A stretch of DNA of 64,000 nt, from NCBI GenBank assembly GCA_003996215.1, contig QJPP01007600.1, positions 1 to 64,000 on the forward strand, written 5' to 3'. Made by a program: the position numbers and the translations under genes. The notes beneath the pieces are model-generated. The model was not told where the DNA came from, ran no database searches, and saw only the letters and a program-made list of their open reading frames with translations. Numbering within the stretch: the stretch's first letter is position 1; every line of letters begins with the position of its first letter. Shown here in pieces: positions 12,469 through 24,409 of the stretch. The DNA comes from Jaltomata sinuosa (Eukaryota; Streptophyta; Magnoliopsida; Solanales; Solanaceae).

Positions 12469-14980
12469 TGTAATAACCCTCCTGGTTATTTTTCGTGTGT
12501 CTTTACCATTTTGGCTCTTCCCGTAGCTTTTATATTATCTTTGTGGCCTAGAGGTATGGGTGGTGCAACTCTCAAGGTGTTCATTCATATTTTAGAAGGG
12601 TTTCTTTATTTTTGAGCTTTTGGTATGAAAGAGTTTGAGTTTGGTCAACATTCTTGGGAATGGGATCGGATGGGAACTTTTACAGTTTGTTAGCTTTGGA
12701 GGGTGGATTTTTGGCTAGTGGGACATTTGGTTCTGGTCCTGAGGCTTTCAAACTCATTTTGGGTGCTTAGCTGAATTTTAGTGTTTATTTTTAAAGTGTC
12801 GACTTTGATTAATATTTCATCAAGACGACCTTCGTTGGTCATTTCATCAATTTCATTAAGTTTGAAATGTCATTTTCAGTTGGGTAGCATGTTTGGTTTG
12901 TGTTCACGTGGGTTGATTTGGAGCTAGGTTGTTTGGGTGTAGGCTGCTAATGTAGCTTCTACTAGTGGAGCCTCTCCTGTGGAGCTTGGGTGACTCCAGC
13001 GAAGCCGCTCCTATAGTGAGGTGGTTGTGCCAATGAAAGGGGGGACGTTATGATGGATCACTCTTGCAAAACTTTTACCGCTCTAGCAGGCAGAGTTCCG
13101 CTCTTGCAGGGGGTGCACTGTGCACCTAGATCTACTCCTGTGGACTTTCTCCACTGCAATGGACTCACGCTTGCGAGCAAAGGCCTCCTCGTACGGAGCC
13201 TAGTGTCATAGGTGACTTTCGCTCCTGCAGAGGTTTCACCACTCATACGGCATCGCGCTTGTGGTCAATCTTCCACACGTGTGATGATGGATGTTCATTT
13301 AAAGACTTTCTTCTCCTTTATTCCATTTCATTACAAAAAATTCCAAGTCTTTTATGAGCTCGGTAAGGGTGAATTCCACAAATTGTTGGTGATTTCTTGA
13401 CTTGGTAGTTATATTTCTTCTCCATCATATTCTATTACTCGTTCTATCTCTAAATGTTTTTTAAGTCACATTTTGGGGTGTTAAAATCCTTGATTTCTTC
13501 CATGATCAAGTGAGGTTTTTTGGACCAATTGAGCTCCAAATTCTCTTTCTTCTTCTCCCAACTTATGGGCATTTGATTCTTACCCTTGGTGTAAAATAAT
13601 AGCAAAATAAAATTCTAGATTTGTCGACAGGCCCGTGGGTCAATTTTTTACAAAATTTTTGGCCAGAATTATGAAATATGAATATGAATATCATTAGCCT
13701 CGTATTAATGAATAGATTATATATTTTGTAGAGTGGCAATGGTCTAAGTCTTTATGGTAGGGAAAGGCTTTCGTATGATAGTTTGGGACTGTTATATGGT
13801 TGTTAGGTAGGTTATGGTCTTCCTTTCTTTAGACTTAGCTCAGATAGATGATATATATTATAAATTTCATGTTGGTTAGGAAAATTTTAGGTAGGGTTAG
13901 GTTTATATCATATTTTAAATTCATGGCCTATTTTAGGAATCATAGAATAGTGTTCTCTCTAGGTTGCTTATTTATTATTAGGGTTAGCCTCGGAATTATT
14001 AGTTTAGGTTTGGGTAGGATTCATTGTAGAATAAGGTTAAAGCCTTAAGCTTACGTTGTGCCATGTTTGATTCCATATTTCATTCTTCTTTGTTTAGACT
14101 TGTGGGGCTTATAGCCTGGGATATGTGTGGTACTGGTTTTTCGTTAGATTGTGGCTACGGTATGGCTTTATTCACCCTATTTCATGGTTGTGGAAGGTAT
14201 ATCATATCATTTGCATGGAAAATGTTGAATTTGAGGAACGATGCTGGTTTTCTGTCTTTAAAGAGAAATTGTGCCACCTTTATCACTGATTTGGTTTTGG
14301 AAAGTTTGCCCCATATTTATCATCAGTCTGAGGGATGTTTTTGGACAATTTATTTATTTACTTTTCTATTGATGAGCTTGAGGGATGATTGTAGGCAGCC
14401 CCAAGAATATATTCTAGGTTTTTTACTTCTACACATTTGTTGATGAGCTCGAGGGATTTCTGGGCAGCCCAAGGGATAATCTCGGGTTTATCTTTTCTTC
14501 ATTAGCAACACATATCATTGCATTATTCCATCTTGCATAGCATCATTTCCATACATACATACATATATATATATGTATGTATATATATATATTGTGTGTG
14601 TGTATGTATGTATATATGTAACTGTGTGTATATTGTGATTATTATCATATGGTGCTAGAGACAGTTGGGATTTTTCTGCATGGAGGGTCACTTTCTTGTA
14701 ATTTATACCATATATATTGTTCTCCTGATCTTGGTCAGACTATGATGCTTTTTGAGTACCCATGTTCTTGTACTCATACTGCACTTCTGCATCTTTTTTT
14801 GATGCAGAGCCTGGTACGAGTCACCCTTAAGATATCTGCTAGTTTGAGAACTCTTGTTGATCGAATTCGTGGTGATCTCTTGGCGTCCGGAGACTTACCC
14901 CTTTCCCTACCATACTTATAGTTTATATTTTGTATTTCTCAGATAGTTGTGTATTGTATAGTTCTACTCTTGTACTATCA
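12469..14980 (+). repeat. B: 3' LTR, cut off at its right end
   Basis: Starts TGTAATAACCC after the polypurine tract. From 13061 it parallels the 5' LTR. It breaks after TTCTACTCTTGTAC (about 14975), at the left end of element K. About 245 bp of LTR end are missing. It holds a TA/TG-rich microsatellite (14551-14619) and a copy of the short palindromic cluster (13061-13290). Confidence 0.82.
14551..14619. repeat. Compound ATAC/TA/TG microsatellite
   Basis: Runs of ATAC, TA and TGTA units in the B 3' LTR. The corresponding place in the 5' LTR is much shorter. Confidence 0.85.
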
Positions 14981-16698
14981 TGCCCCAAAACTCAGAGAGG
15001 CACGACTGGAACCTGGTGCCACACTTGATCAAGCGAACCAATAGGAACCGAACCAAACAACATTGGTCGGTCGTCAAGGCCAAACCAAATAAAATGAAAT
15101 GCAACAGAAACAACTGGAACATAAAAAAAGTATAATACAAGGCCGACCAGGCCACAACTGACTACCAGACCCACTACAGATGCCTACAGTATTTAAGATA
15201 ATAAACAACAAACCACGAGTCAGGAAAGGACCTTGACGTATCCGTTAGATTTACAAAGCAAAAGAAGATTCTATACTCAGCAACTCCAAAAATAACGGAG
15301 TGTACCAACTATCAGCTAGACCCAACCACATGCAATGAGACCATGTCTACCTGATAACCTGCAGGCATGAATGCAACGCCCTCAGGAAATGGGGACGTTA
15401 GTATGAAAGAATGTACTGGATATGTAAGGCAACAAAAAACATAAATAGTATAACTCTAAACTGAAAATGCAATCTGAAGAAAGTCAAAATAGGAACAATA
15501 CCAATATCCCAACCATGACCTGCATAAACACCATGTCAGCCCAACACTACCTTACCTTTCCCTACTGCAGGCCCCACAATAATCATATCTTTGGCCACAC
15601 ATCACCTCTGAAACTCAAGAAACAACTAATTAGAACAATCATAACATAGAAATGCAATATATGATGAACAACACAATATATAGGCTCAACCTGCGGAACA
15701 AACTCACGCCTTATAGAAGAGAAATACATAAGTATGACCATGGAGAAATACTCATGCCTTACAGGTCATCGTAATGCTATGGGCTCGACCATGCCAAAAT
15801 ACTCACGCCTTACAAGTCCTCAAAAAATCATGGGCTCGACCATGCGGAAAGATCTCATGCCTTACAAATCATCATGAGCCCTCTAGGCAATCACAAAAAA
15901 AAATTCAATAAAATGTGATAAAATATGCAACACACAATATAATCCAATACAAGCCTTTAAGGTAGCCCCCACCAACCCAAGAACAATCGTACCTCCTCCA
16001 TACAACAACTATAATACCATGATAAACCCAACCATCACTATAATCTGATAAGCAAAATCACATATACACCACCTCTTACTAAAAACTAAATATGAAACAA
16101 ACATCATTGGATATAAGTTTATAACAAGAATAATACCAACAACAATTTAGAGATATCTAACAGTCGACGCTTCTATGACACGGTAGACACAAAGTTTTAA
16201 AATCTTAATAAATCAAGCCAAAAAAAAGTAGCATTTACATACTTTTAACGTCATCCCTCGTTTCTTGACTCTTAACCACTGATTTTTAAAAGTTGCACAT
16301 CTAATAACTTGGTACCAGCTAACAACTTATCCTTCGATAGGAAAGAGTGAAAACTTTAGGTTCAGAAGCAGCAGACATATCCTTATTTTGAATCCTGTCT
16401 GAACATACTTGAGAAATATTTGAACTTACAAATGATTATTAGGCACATATATTTGAATCCAAAACAGAAAAATGAAAATCATCCCAACACTTGCCTCATT
16501 GAAAAAATTGACATTATATATGTGTATGCATATAGAGAAAATGGTGGTTGCCATTATATTTTCCAAAATTAATATATGCAGGTGAACTAAGGTATACAAG
16601 TATATATAATATAATACACCAAGATTATGCACGGGGTGGCAAAAATGATTAAATGTAATAGAGAATAAAATATTTTCTACCATAATTGATAACAAACA
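14981..16698 (-). repeat. K: 3' LTR, larger part
   Basis: On the plus strand it starts TGCCCCAAAACTC, which is the LTR 3' terminus on the minus strand. No PBS lies next to it, as expected for the downstream LTR. It aligns with 60361-62092. It contains repeated CTCACGCCTTACA-type words around 15710-15870. From 15453 rightwards it was copied a second time at 26487. The TATCA just outside (14976-14980) may be a target-site duplication, but the partner is not visible. Confidence 0.8.
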
Positions 16699-16756
16699 TC
16701 CACCTATCTATATATCTATATAAAAAAAGATTTTTAGCTTGCTGATATGGCGCTCT
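16699..16756 (+). mobile_element. Helitron 5' terminus
   Basis: TC start followed by CTATATATCTATAT and an A-run, a typical AT-rich Helitron 5' end. It is cut after 58 bp by element A, with the target duplication GCTCT at 16752-16756. The same terminus appears again at 27733-27790 in the duplicated block. Confidence 0.7.
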
Positions 16757-19700
16757 TGTAATGACCCTTCCGGTTATTTATGCGTTTTTGCCTTTCTTGT
16801 ACTGTTAGAGCTTTCATGTAGTGATCCTAAGTCATTTAAGACTTTTTGGGACTAGTAGTTTGGTGCCCGGGCCATTTGTTTGGTCTTTATAGTCGTATGA
16901 TAAGTTTTGAAGTCAAGCAAGTCGGCAAAAGTTATTGTTTCTTTAATAAATTTTCTGAACTTTGGGTCAAATATCTCAGATCTTGTCTCTCAATATATAA
17001 AGATTTAGAAGTCCCCCAACCTACCAAATCAAAGGTCTATGAGTCTAGTTTCCAATGCATAAAACCTCACATCCAACCGATCTTGGAGTAAGTTATGACT
17101 GTTTTACCGCGGACTGTCTGGGCAGAAACCGGGTCGCGAACCGAGTCGGGTCAAAATCATTTTAAAGCCTCAAATTCACATTTTAAAACTCCAAAACAGT
17201 CCTGAAATAGAGATAAAACATAAGGGAGGGTTCCAAGAGAGTTCTTGAGTGGTGAAGGTGCATTTTTGGTGATTTCTATCGCTAAAGTTTGCCCCCATGC
17301 CTAGAAACGCGATCTCTACATGTGACAATCATTTTCCCCTTTGATAAGCCACGTTTGGAGCTGGTTTCAAACAATAAGACTTGGTATTTCTTGGTGTTTC
17401 TTCAAGATTTACACTTGGTTTGATAAGGTAACCATCTCGGGATTCTTTTATGTTCGTTTTTATGAAGTTATATGGACGTTTCGTCAAGTTATGATCCTTT
17501 TGGGAAATTTGCCAATTTAATCTCAATATGAACTATTTATAGGTGAGTATAAGTTGCATATATATAGTGTTTGGAATCTTAGGACGTAAGAAACAATTTT
17601 CGTGAAGGAACTATGGGCATTCGGATGTTCATTGAAAGGTATTTTTGTGATTCAGAGCTTTCAGAGCAGTTCAAACCTGGACGACACTGTTCCCGAAGCT
17701 AGTCATAGGATGACAAGTAGGTTACAGTTTATTTTCCCTAGAATCCATATATATAGGATAAAATTGTATTAATGGGCATCCTTGGGTTGGGTTTATTAGG
17801 TTGGTACCACAGACCTTGACCGCTTTATTCATGTCCAATTATTTTTTTTCCTCCGATGTTTGTAGTATTTGTTTTATACGCTTTATTCACCCTTGTGGTA
17901 CTCTATGGATTTGTATTGACTCTGGAACATAGATGGTCGGATATTAGGAATGTTCGTGAGTTCCAAACATTGTTATTACTGTTATAGAGTTGGCTATGTG
18001 TGATGTAGAATGATTGGAGCCTGTGCAGGGCCGATAGGTTGATTGTGAGTTGCTGAGAGGTTATTTGTGTTGATCATTCATTTCCATGCATATAAAGATT
18101 ATTTATCCATGTTTTACTATGGTTTGGCTTCGGGCCTACTAGAATAGTTTTCTAAACCTTTCATGGCCTCGGGGCCCATTTTCAATAGGAAATGAACTGA
18201 AAATGGTTGGATTTAACTTATGAATATTCTTGGGGTAAAAGAAGGTCAAATTATTATTTCTATCACTAGTTTTACCTTTAACGCTAGACTCGGGAGGGCC
18301 GGGTTACTAGTTGAGTTTCTTACTAAACCAGGACGATTTTAGTCTCGGTCAGACCGAGCATCTGAGATGAATTTCTACTGTTTAGACCCGGTTATGTACG
18401 GGCTCCCTTGGAGGGGTTTTTGAAATATTTTCCTACTACTTTATTCTTGGACAGGGTCTGGGCATGCATATTCGAGACTAGGTCTCTATCTTGAACCCAG
18501 ACTTGCTTTCCGATGACAGTTTTTGATATTAAGTTTTAGTATGGGGTCCGGGACCTCCATGGACCTTGTCGTCCAGGCTTATGGCTTTGGGCTACGTGTG
18601 CTGGAGGGAGGGTATACGATGGAGTAGAGGTATATGGGAAGTGTCCTTCCATGGAACCTACCTGTTGGGCCCTATCGGTATCGGAGGGGGTACATACAGA
18701 GATACCATTTCACTTGAGATCTTCATGCATCATATCATTCATTGTTTGAGGCTCCACCTTTGTTTGCTATTTTTTGATTGTACGCTCCGATAGTATGGAT
18801 ACCGGAGGGTTTGTTTTCAGTTGTTTGTGTTCCTCGATTGTATGGGAGGCTGGGGAACTGTAGGTAAACTCTTGTTATTAACTTATGGAATTGTTCCTTG
18901 TTACGGTTAAATATGAAATTGGTTACTTCTAAGCTGTTAGTTTCTGGATTTGAGATTGATATGATTAGTTGAGTTTGACTCCTGTCTCCGAGCATGCCTA
19001 TCATTACTCTTCCCCTCTTCCTCTCACACTTGAGGTTACCGGTATACCGCCCATTTTGTAAACTTATTATGTATATAATGTTATTGCAAGGATCCCTGGT
19101 GCATTGTTTCATACTTTCACCTGTGCCTGTTGTGTATATATTCTCCTTGCTGGCCTCACATGTTGTTCTGTTGACTTCCCTCTAGACTAGTTTTTGTGTA
19201 CCTTTTGTTGATTTCTGTGACTACTTGCTTCTATTCTGTCTGTTACTTCGTTTTTCTCTTATATGTGCCCAGTCGGTCTATGATACCTACTGGGAACCTT
19301 ATGTTTCGCATTTAGTGTTCACCTTACCCCTGCATATTTTGGTGCAGATCCTAGCATGGGCCATCATCGTTAGGTCATTGTGATTCGCGCTTGGAGATCT
19401 TTTGGGGACTACTTCAGATTGAGGGTGAGCTCTTGGTGACCAAAGCTTAGCTTTAGTTTATCTTTTGCTTTATGTACTCTATTACCATTGGGAGACATCT
19501 GTATATATTATTTTGGATTGTTTGCACTCCATGTATGTAGTTCTGGCTCTATACTATGATACCAGGTTTTGGGGTTTTGTTTAGCTTCTGCATATGTATA
19601 TATATATATATTCCTGTTATCTATTCTCTTCATCTTGTTCCCTTACTTTTGCTTATTAAACTATTCTTCTACTTATTTATTAGATGGTAGTCCATTACTA

Positions 19701-19771
19701 ACTGTTCTGGGATTGGTTCGCCTACTGGGGGGTTATAGGTGCTATCATGACTAAGAAATTGGGTCGTGACA
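16757..19771 (+). repeat. A: 5' LTR
   Basis: Begins TGTAATGACCC and ends GGGTCGTGACA, 3015 bp. GCTCT precedes it, and a three-base spacer plus PBS follow it. It shares family sequence with Z, with the 3' LTR and, more distantly, with G. It differs from the first 2 kb of the 3' LTR by many substitutions and indels, for example a missing block near 24555, so the insertion is not recent. Confidence 0.9.
17710..17768 (+). promoter_or_regulatory. Candidate LTR core promoter (TATA-like block)
   Basis: GACAAGTAGGTTA followed about 30 bases later by CATATATATAGGATAAAA. The same block, with the AT-rich box at the same spacing, recurs in otherwise diverged LTRs: Z (about 2080-2135), A 3' (25313-25372), the copy (28744-28802), G (34264-34315 and 48188-48250) and B (5858-5920 and 13800-13865). 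Conservation across families suggests a promoter or other cis signal. The transcription start is not shown. Confidence 0.35.
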
Positions 19772-19774
19772 GCT

Positions 19775-19786
19775 TGGTATCAGAGC
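19775..19786 (+). other. A: primer binding site (initiator tRNA-Met)
   Basis: TGGTATCAGAGC, the canonical complement of the initiator tRNA-Met 3' end, three bases after the 5' LTR. Confidence 0.9.
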
Positions 19787-19971
19787 CTAAGTTCACCGAC
19801 GTCATCGGTATAGAAGCCAATGTCTAGTAGAGTCCTGCGGATAAGGGCGGAGAAGTCCGTACTCAATATTCAGGAGGCTACAGTGACATCTTAGGAAATA
19901 CGTCTTTTTCATTGCTTTAGGACCCTTGAAGTTTCTGGAAATCTCATTTGTTCTACTTCATTCTTCCGCAG

Positions 19972-20945
19972 ATAGTTCGTACGAGAGCATCGGCATCAGG
20001 AGGAGATGAGCCTCTGACTCCAGCTAGGGGTTGAGGATTCCCCCGAGCAGAGGCACCTGCTAGAGCTGCTAGAGTTGAGATAGAGCCTGAGAAGCATGTG
20101 GATTAGGGGGTAGCATAGGTACCACCAGCTCCAGTACCATCTCCAGCACCCACTTCTGTGCCAGCTTCAGCCCAGCTCAATCTTCAGATATTCAGGGTTT
20201 GCAATTACAGCTTTTAGGTATGATTGGAGAGTGACCTTCTGAGGTAGCACAGACATCCGCTCAGGAGGCATCCCTAGGTGCACAGAGTTCAGGAGCGTAG
20301 ACTGCTACTGCGGCTTCTCGTTTAGAGGTAATTCCAGTCCCATCAGTTGAACAGCCTCTTGCCTCTCGCTCAGCTATGACAGAATCGGAGCAGAAGGTGT
20401 TAGGTAAGTTTTTGAGATTAGCACCTCCGAGTTTTGCTGGTACTTCTAGACATGACCCACATGACTTTATTACTATGTGTTAGGAGATATTGCATCATTT
20501 GGGTTTGTTGGAGACTCACAGAGTCGGGTATACTAGATATCAGTTGGAGGGTCCAGCTAAGTTATGGTGGAGGGTACAGGTTGCTTGCAGATCTTCTATA
20601 TCGCCTCCCTTGACCTGGTCTGAGTTTTATGAGTCCTTTATGGCCAAGTTCTTACCTCAGAGTGATCGTGAGCATCACAAGGAGAAATTTACTCACCTTA
20701 TGCAGGAGTCTACGACTGTCTCGGAGTATGAGACCAGTTTTCATCAGCTAGCACCATTTGGAGCTATGATCATTCCTACCGAGGCAGATAGGATTCGAAG
20801 GTTTGTATAGGGTTCGAGGCTAGAGATTAGGCATCCAACTGAGATATTGGTTGCTGGTGGTTGGTTATTTCAGGCTATCGCAGACTATGCTCATACTGTG
20901 GAGGACCTACAATGACATGATCAGGGGTCTAGAGATAAGAGGCCT
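19972..20945 (+). pseudogene. A: gag, lacking its zinc-knuckle end
   Basis: The expected start reads ATA (19972), followed by VRTRASA-type residues typical of the family's gag start. Stops follow in the Pro/Ala-rich N-terminal part. The capsid region is clear from about 20380 to 20810: PPSFAGTSRHDPHDF, then GPAKLWWR, TWSEFYESFMAKFLPQS and EYETSFHQLAPF. It then passes RDKRP and joins protease sequence at once. Element F, which is related, has about 0.5 kb more here, including a zinc knuckle. The join uses the word AGAGGCCT, which occurs at both edges of the missing part in F. Start, nucleocapsid and frame are all damaged. Confidence 0.82.
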
Positions 20946-21412
20946 TAGATGTTGTGATCACAGGTATGATTTCTGTATGCCATCAGTGTTCTATGGCTTT
21001 ATTTGATCCTGGATCCACTTGTTCATATGTGTCTGCCTACTTTCTGCCTTGTTTGGGGTTGGCCAGTGAGCCATTATTTGTTGCTATTTCTATTTCGACC
21101 CCAGTAGGAGATTCTTTAGTAGTGGTTTGGAATGTGAGATCCTGTGTGATATCTGTTGGTGATTTAGAGACTTGGAGTTATTTGATAATACTCGATATGT
21201 TAGATTTTGATGTAATACTAGGCATGGACTGGTTATCCTCTCACTGTGAGATTTTGGATTGTTATGCCAAGAATGTTATCATAGTCGTGCCCAGTGTATC
21301 CCCGGTTGTGTGGCAGGGTTCTGTTAGCCATGCACCGTCTGGGATCATCTCTTGTCTTCAAGCTAGGAAGTTGATTTCCCATGGGTGTTTAGCTTATCTA
21401 GCATATGTCTGA
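20946..21412 (+). pseudogene. A: aspartic protease
   Basis: Open for 152 codons from 20954. It begins GMISVCHQCS, then ALFDPGSTCSYVS, an intact active-site region, and ends with FDVILGMDWLSSHCEI. A TGA at 21410-21412 separates it from RT in the same frame (AYV stop DAS). The protease fold itself may be complete. It is fused to the shortened gag by the AGAGGCCT deletion, which also shifts the frame relative to gag. Confidence 0.82.
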
Positions 21413-22930
21413 GATGCTAGTGCTGACCCTTCGTCTCCTGAGTCTGTTCCTATGGTTAGAGACTTCCTAGAAGTGTTTCCTACTAACCTACCAGGCCTTC
21501 CACCTAAGAGAGATATTGATTTTGCTATTGAGTTAGAGCCGGGCACCAGGCCCATTTCTATTTCTCCTTATCGTATGGCTCCGGGTGAGTTGAGGGAGCT
21601 TAAGGAGCAGCTCCAGGATCTTTTAGCTAAGGTGTTTATTAGATCGAGTGTGTCTCCTTAGGGTTCTCTTGTTCTCTTTGTTAAGAAGAAGGATGGGTCG
21701 ATGCGGATGTGTATTGATTATTGGCAGTTGAATAGGGTGACAGTGAAGAATAGGTATTTGATGCCGAGGATTGATGACTTGTTTGATCAGCTTTAGGGTT
21801 TAGTCATGTTTTCAAAGATTGATTTGAGGTCCGTCTACTATTAGTTGAGGATTAGGGCAGAGGACATCCCTAAGACAGCATTCAGGACACATTATGTCCA
21901 TTATGAATTCCTGGTGATGTCTTTTGGGTTGACCAATTCCCCCGCAACCTTTATGAACTTGATGCATAGGGTGCTTGGCCCGTATTTAGACTCATTTGTG
22001 ATAGTTTTCATAGACGACATCTTGGTATACTCACGTAGTAGATATGAGCATGAGCAACACTTGAGGATTATATTCCATACTTTGAGAGATCATCGGCTTT
22101 ATGCCAAGTTCTCAAAGTGCGAGTTTTGGCTTGAGTCAGTTGCATTCCTAGGGCACGTGGTCTCTAAGGATAGGATTAGGGTTGATCCGAGAAAGATTTC
22201 AGCGGTTTGTGATTGGCTTAGACCTACTATTGTTACTGAGGTCCGCAGCTTTATTTGGTTAGCAGGTTACTACAGACGGTTCGTTCAGGGATTTTCTTCC
22301 ATAGCAATACCCTTGACTATGCAGACTAGAAAGGATGTCCCATTTCAGTGGTCATACCAGTGCGAGGATATCAGAGGCCTAAGGCCTTATTGACTTCAAC
22401 TCTAGTTTTGACTTTGTCGGTTGAGGGTCAGAGCTTCTCCGTGTATTGTGATGCTTCCAGGGTTGGTCTTGGTTGTATGTTGATGCAGCAGGATCGAGTG
22501 ATAGCATATGCATCGAGGCAGCTAAAGGTGCACGAATGCAACTACCCCACCCATGACTTGGAGTTGGCAGCAGTTTTTTTGCTCTCAAAATCTGGAGACA
22601 TTACCTATATAGAGTTCACTGTGAGATCTTCACTGATCACCGTAGTCTTCAGCATATCATGAGTCAGCAAGAGCTGAACTCGAGGCAAAGGAGATGGGTC
22701 AAGCTACTGAAGGACTATGACTTCACTATTCTATATCATCCGGGCAAGGCAAACGTGGTAGCGGATGCCTTGAGCCGAAAGGCGGTGAGTATGGGTAGCC
22801 TAGCTTCTTTTCAGTTTCAGAGTGACCCTTGGCATTGGACATCCAGTAGTTGGCTAACCATTAGGTTAGGCTTGACTTGTCGGATCCTAGTAGAGTTCTC
22901 GCTAGTGTCGAGGTTTGTTCTACTTTGATT
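21413..22930 (+). pseudogene. A: reverse transcriptase and RNase H
   Basis: RT landmarks: LPGLPPKRDIDF, PISISPYRMAP, then a stop (21659-21661), KKKDGSMRMCIDY, PRIDDLFDQL, a stop, and the catalytic box VFIDDILVYSR, which keeps both Asp. LYAKFSKCEFWLES and LAGYYRRFVQGFSS follow. A frameshift near 22360 moves the reading into the next frame for RNase H (YCDASRVGLGCML, YASRQL). A second near 22575 leads to the segment opening at 22659 (RRWVKLLKDYDFTILYHPGKAN). RT and RNase H would make element cDNA in the particle. Better preserved than B, but not translatable. Confidence 0.87.
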
Positions 22931-24390
22931 GATCAGATTCAGAGCCATCAGTTTGAGGATTAACAGTTGTGTGACCTTCGTTATTAGGTTGTTCGGGGTG
23001 AGGCCAATCGGGGTACTCTAGATTCAGATAGGATTATGAGGTTTTATAGTCGCCTTTGTGTTCCGAGGGTTAGTGATTTGATTCAGTTGATACTTTGTGA
23101 GGCACATTGTACTAGATACTCTATTCACCCTGACACAACAAAGATGTATAGAGACTTGAGACAACTTTACTAGTGGAGTCGTATGAAGCGGGACATAGCG
23201 GAGATTGTATCTCGGTGCTTCAATTGTCAGCAGATGAATTTTGAGCACATAAGACCTGGTGGTTTGATGCAGCGAACTCCCATTCCTGAGTGAAAGTGGG
23301 AAGGTATTACTATGGACTTCGTTGTTAGTTTACTTCGTACTTCTCATGGGTTTGATTCCATTTGGGTGATCGTTGATAGGCTGACTAAGTCAGCACACTT
23401 CTTGCTGGTTCAGACTTCTTACGGGGTAGAGAAGCTAGCTCAGATCTACATTCGTGAGATTGTTCAGTTGCACGGGGTCCCAGCTTCTATCATTTCAGAT
23501 CGTGGCACTCATTTCACCTCTCAGTTCTAGAGGGTTATTTAGCGAGATTAGGGTACAGAGGTTTAGCTTAGTACTAGTTTCCACCCTCATACAGATGGCC
23601 AGTCCGAGAGGACCATTCATGTCCTGGAGGACATACTTCGGGCCTATGTTCTTGAATTTGGAGTTTCGTGGGATCAGTTTGTGCCTTTGGCTAAGTTTTC
23701 TTATAATAATAGTTCCCATTAGAGCATCGACATGGCACCTTTTGAGGCCTTGTATGGTAGGCACTGCAGATCACCAATTGGTTGGGTTGATGGTTTTGAG
23801 TCTAGGCCACAAAGCACAGATTTACTTTGAGATTCCTTAAACCGAGTCACAGTGATTCAGGATAGACTTCGGGTAGCCCAGAGTAGGCAGAAGAGCTTCG
23901 CTGATCGTAGACTTCGTGCCTTAGAGTTCAGTGTTGGTGATTTGGTATTTCTCCGTGTATCGCCCATGAAGGGTGTGATGAGATTTGGTAGGCGGGGCAA
24001 GCTTAGCCCCAGGTACATTGGGCCATTCGAGATTCTCCAGAGGGTTGGTAGTGTTGCCTATCAGTTAGCTTTGCCTCCAATGTTTTTAGCGACGCACCCA
24101 GTTTTTAATGTATCGATGTTGCGGAGGTATGTTCCAGACGAGTCTCATGTGTTGCAGTGCGATTCAATTCAGTTGGATGAGAATTTAGCCTCTGTTGAGG
24201 AGTCGGTAGCTATTTTGGCCAGAGATGTCAGGAGATTGAGGTCTCGAGATATCCCGATTATCAAGGTTCAGTGAAGGCACCGTCCAGTTGAGGAGGCTAC
24301 TTGGGAGACTGAGAGAGATATGCGGGCTCAGTATCGGCAGTTGTTTGAGCCTTCATGGACATACTTGTTCTTGACTTTCGAAGATGAAAG
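22931..24390 (+). pseudogene. A: integrase with chromodomain-like tail
   Basis: The zinc-binding region keeps all four ligands (EAHCTRYSIH, then SRCFNCQQ; 23095-23235). The core has MDFVVSL (first Asp, 23312), SIISDRGTHF (second Asp) and HPHTDGQSERT (catalytic Glu). The tail keeps FLRVSPMKGVMRF, SPRYIGPFEIL and a chromodomain-like region ending near 24390. Stops at about 23292, 23528 and 23840 and others break it. 23852-24274 is open for 140 codons. In chromoviruses this tail is thought to steer insertion into heterochromatin. Confidence 0.86.
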
Positions 24391-24397
24391 TCTTTTT

Positions 24398-24409
24398 AGT
24401 AGTGGATGA
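24398..24409 (+). other. A: polypurine tract
   Basis: Purine-rich AGTAGTGGATGA immediately before the 3' LTR. The same word precedes the 3' LTRs of B and G, which supports it as the plus-strand primer site. Confidence 0.7.

Larger units (their letters stand above)
5098..14980 (+). mobile_element. B: decayed Ty3/gypsy element
   Basis: The element reads in order: truncated 5' LTR (5098-7290), PBS (7291), gag, protease, RT, RNase H, integrase, chromodomain-like tail, then 3' LTR from 12469. The 3' LTR stops at 14980, where element K begins. Domain order and residues match the chromovirus type of Ty3/gypsy. Stops and substitutions are dense throughout, including lost catalytic residues in RT and integrase, so this is the oldest-looking gypsy copy in the window. 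The missing end of the 3' LTR (equivalent to about 7046-7290) was not found to the right of K inside the window. Confidence 0.85.

Noticed and set aside
14063..14443. 126-codon frame
   Set aside because: Inside the B 3' LTR; the 5' LTR counterpart is interrupted and there is no protein-like conservation.
14976..14980. TATCA as a proven target duplication of K
   Set aside because: The sister B LTR reads CTTAG here and the right flank of K is hidden by element I, so it cannot be confirmed.
18735..19112. 125-codon minus frame, partly repeated at 29769
   Set aside because: Part of the A LTR; its second copy exists because the DNA was duplicated, not because the protein was conserved, and it is truncated there.
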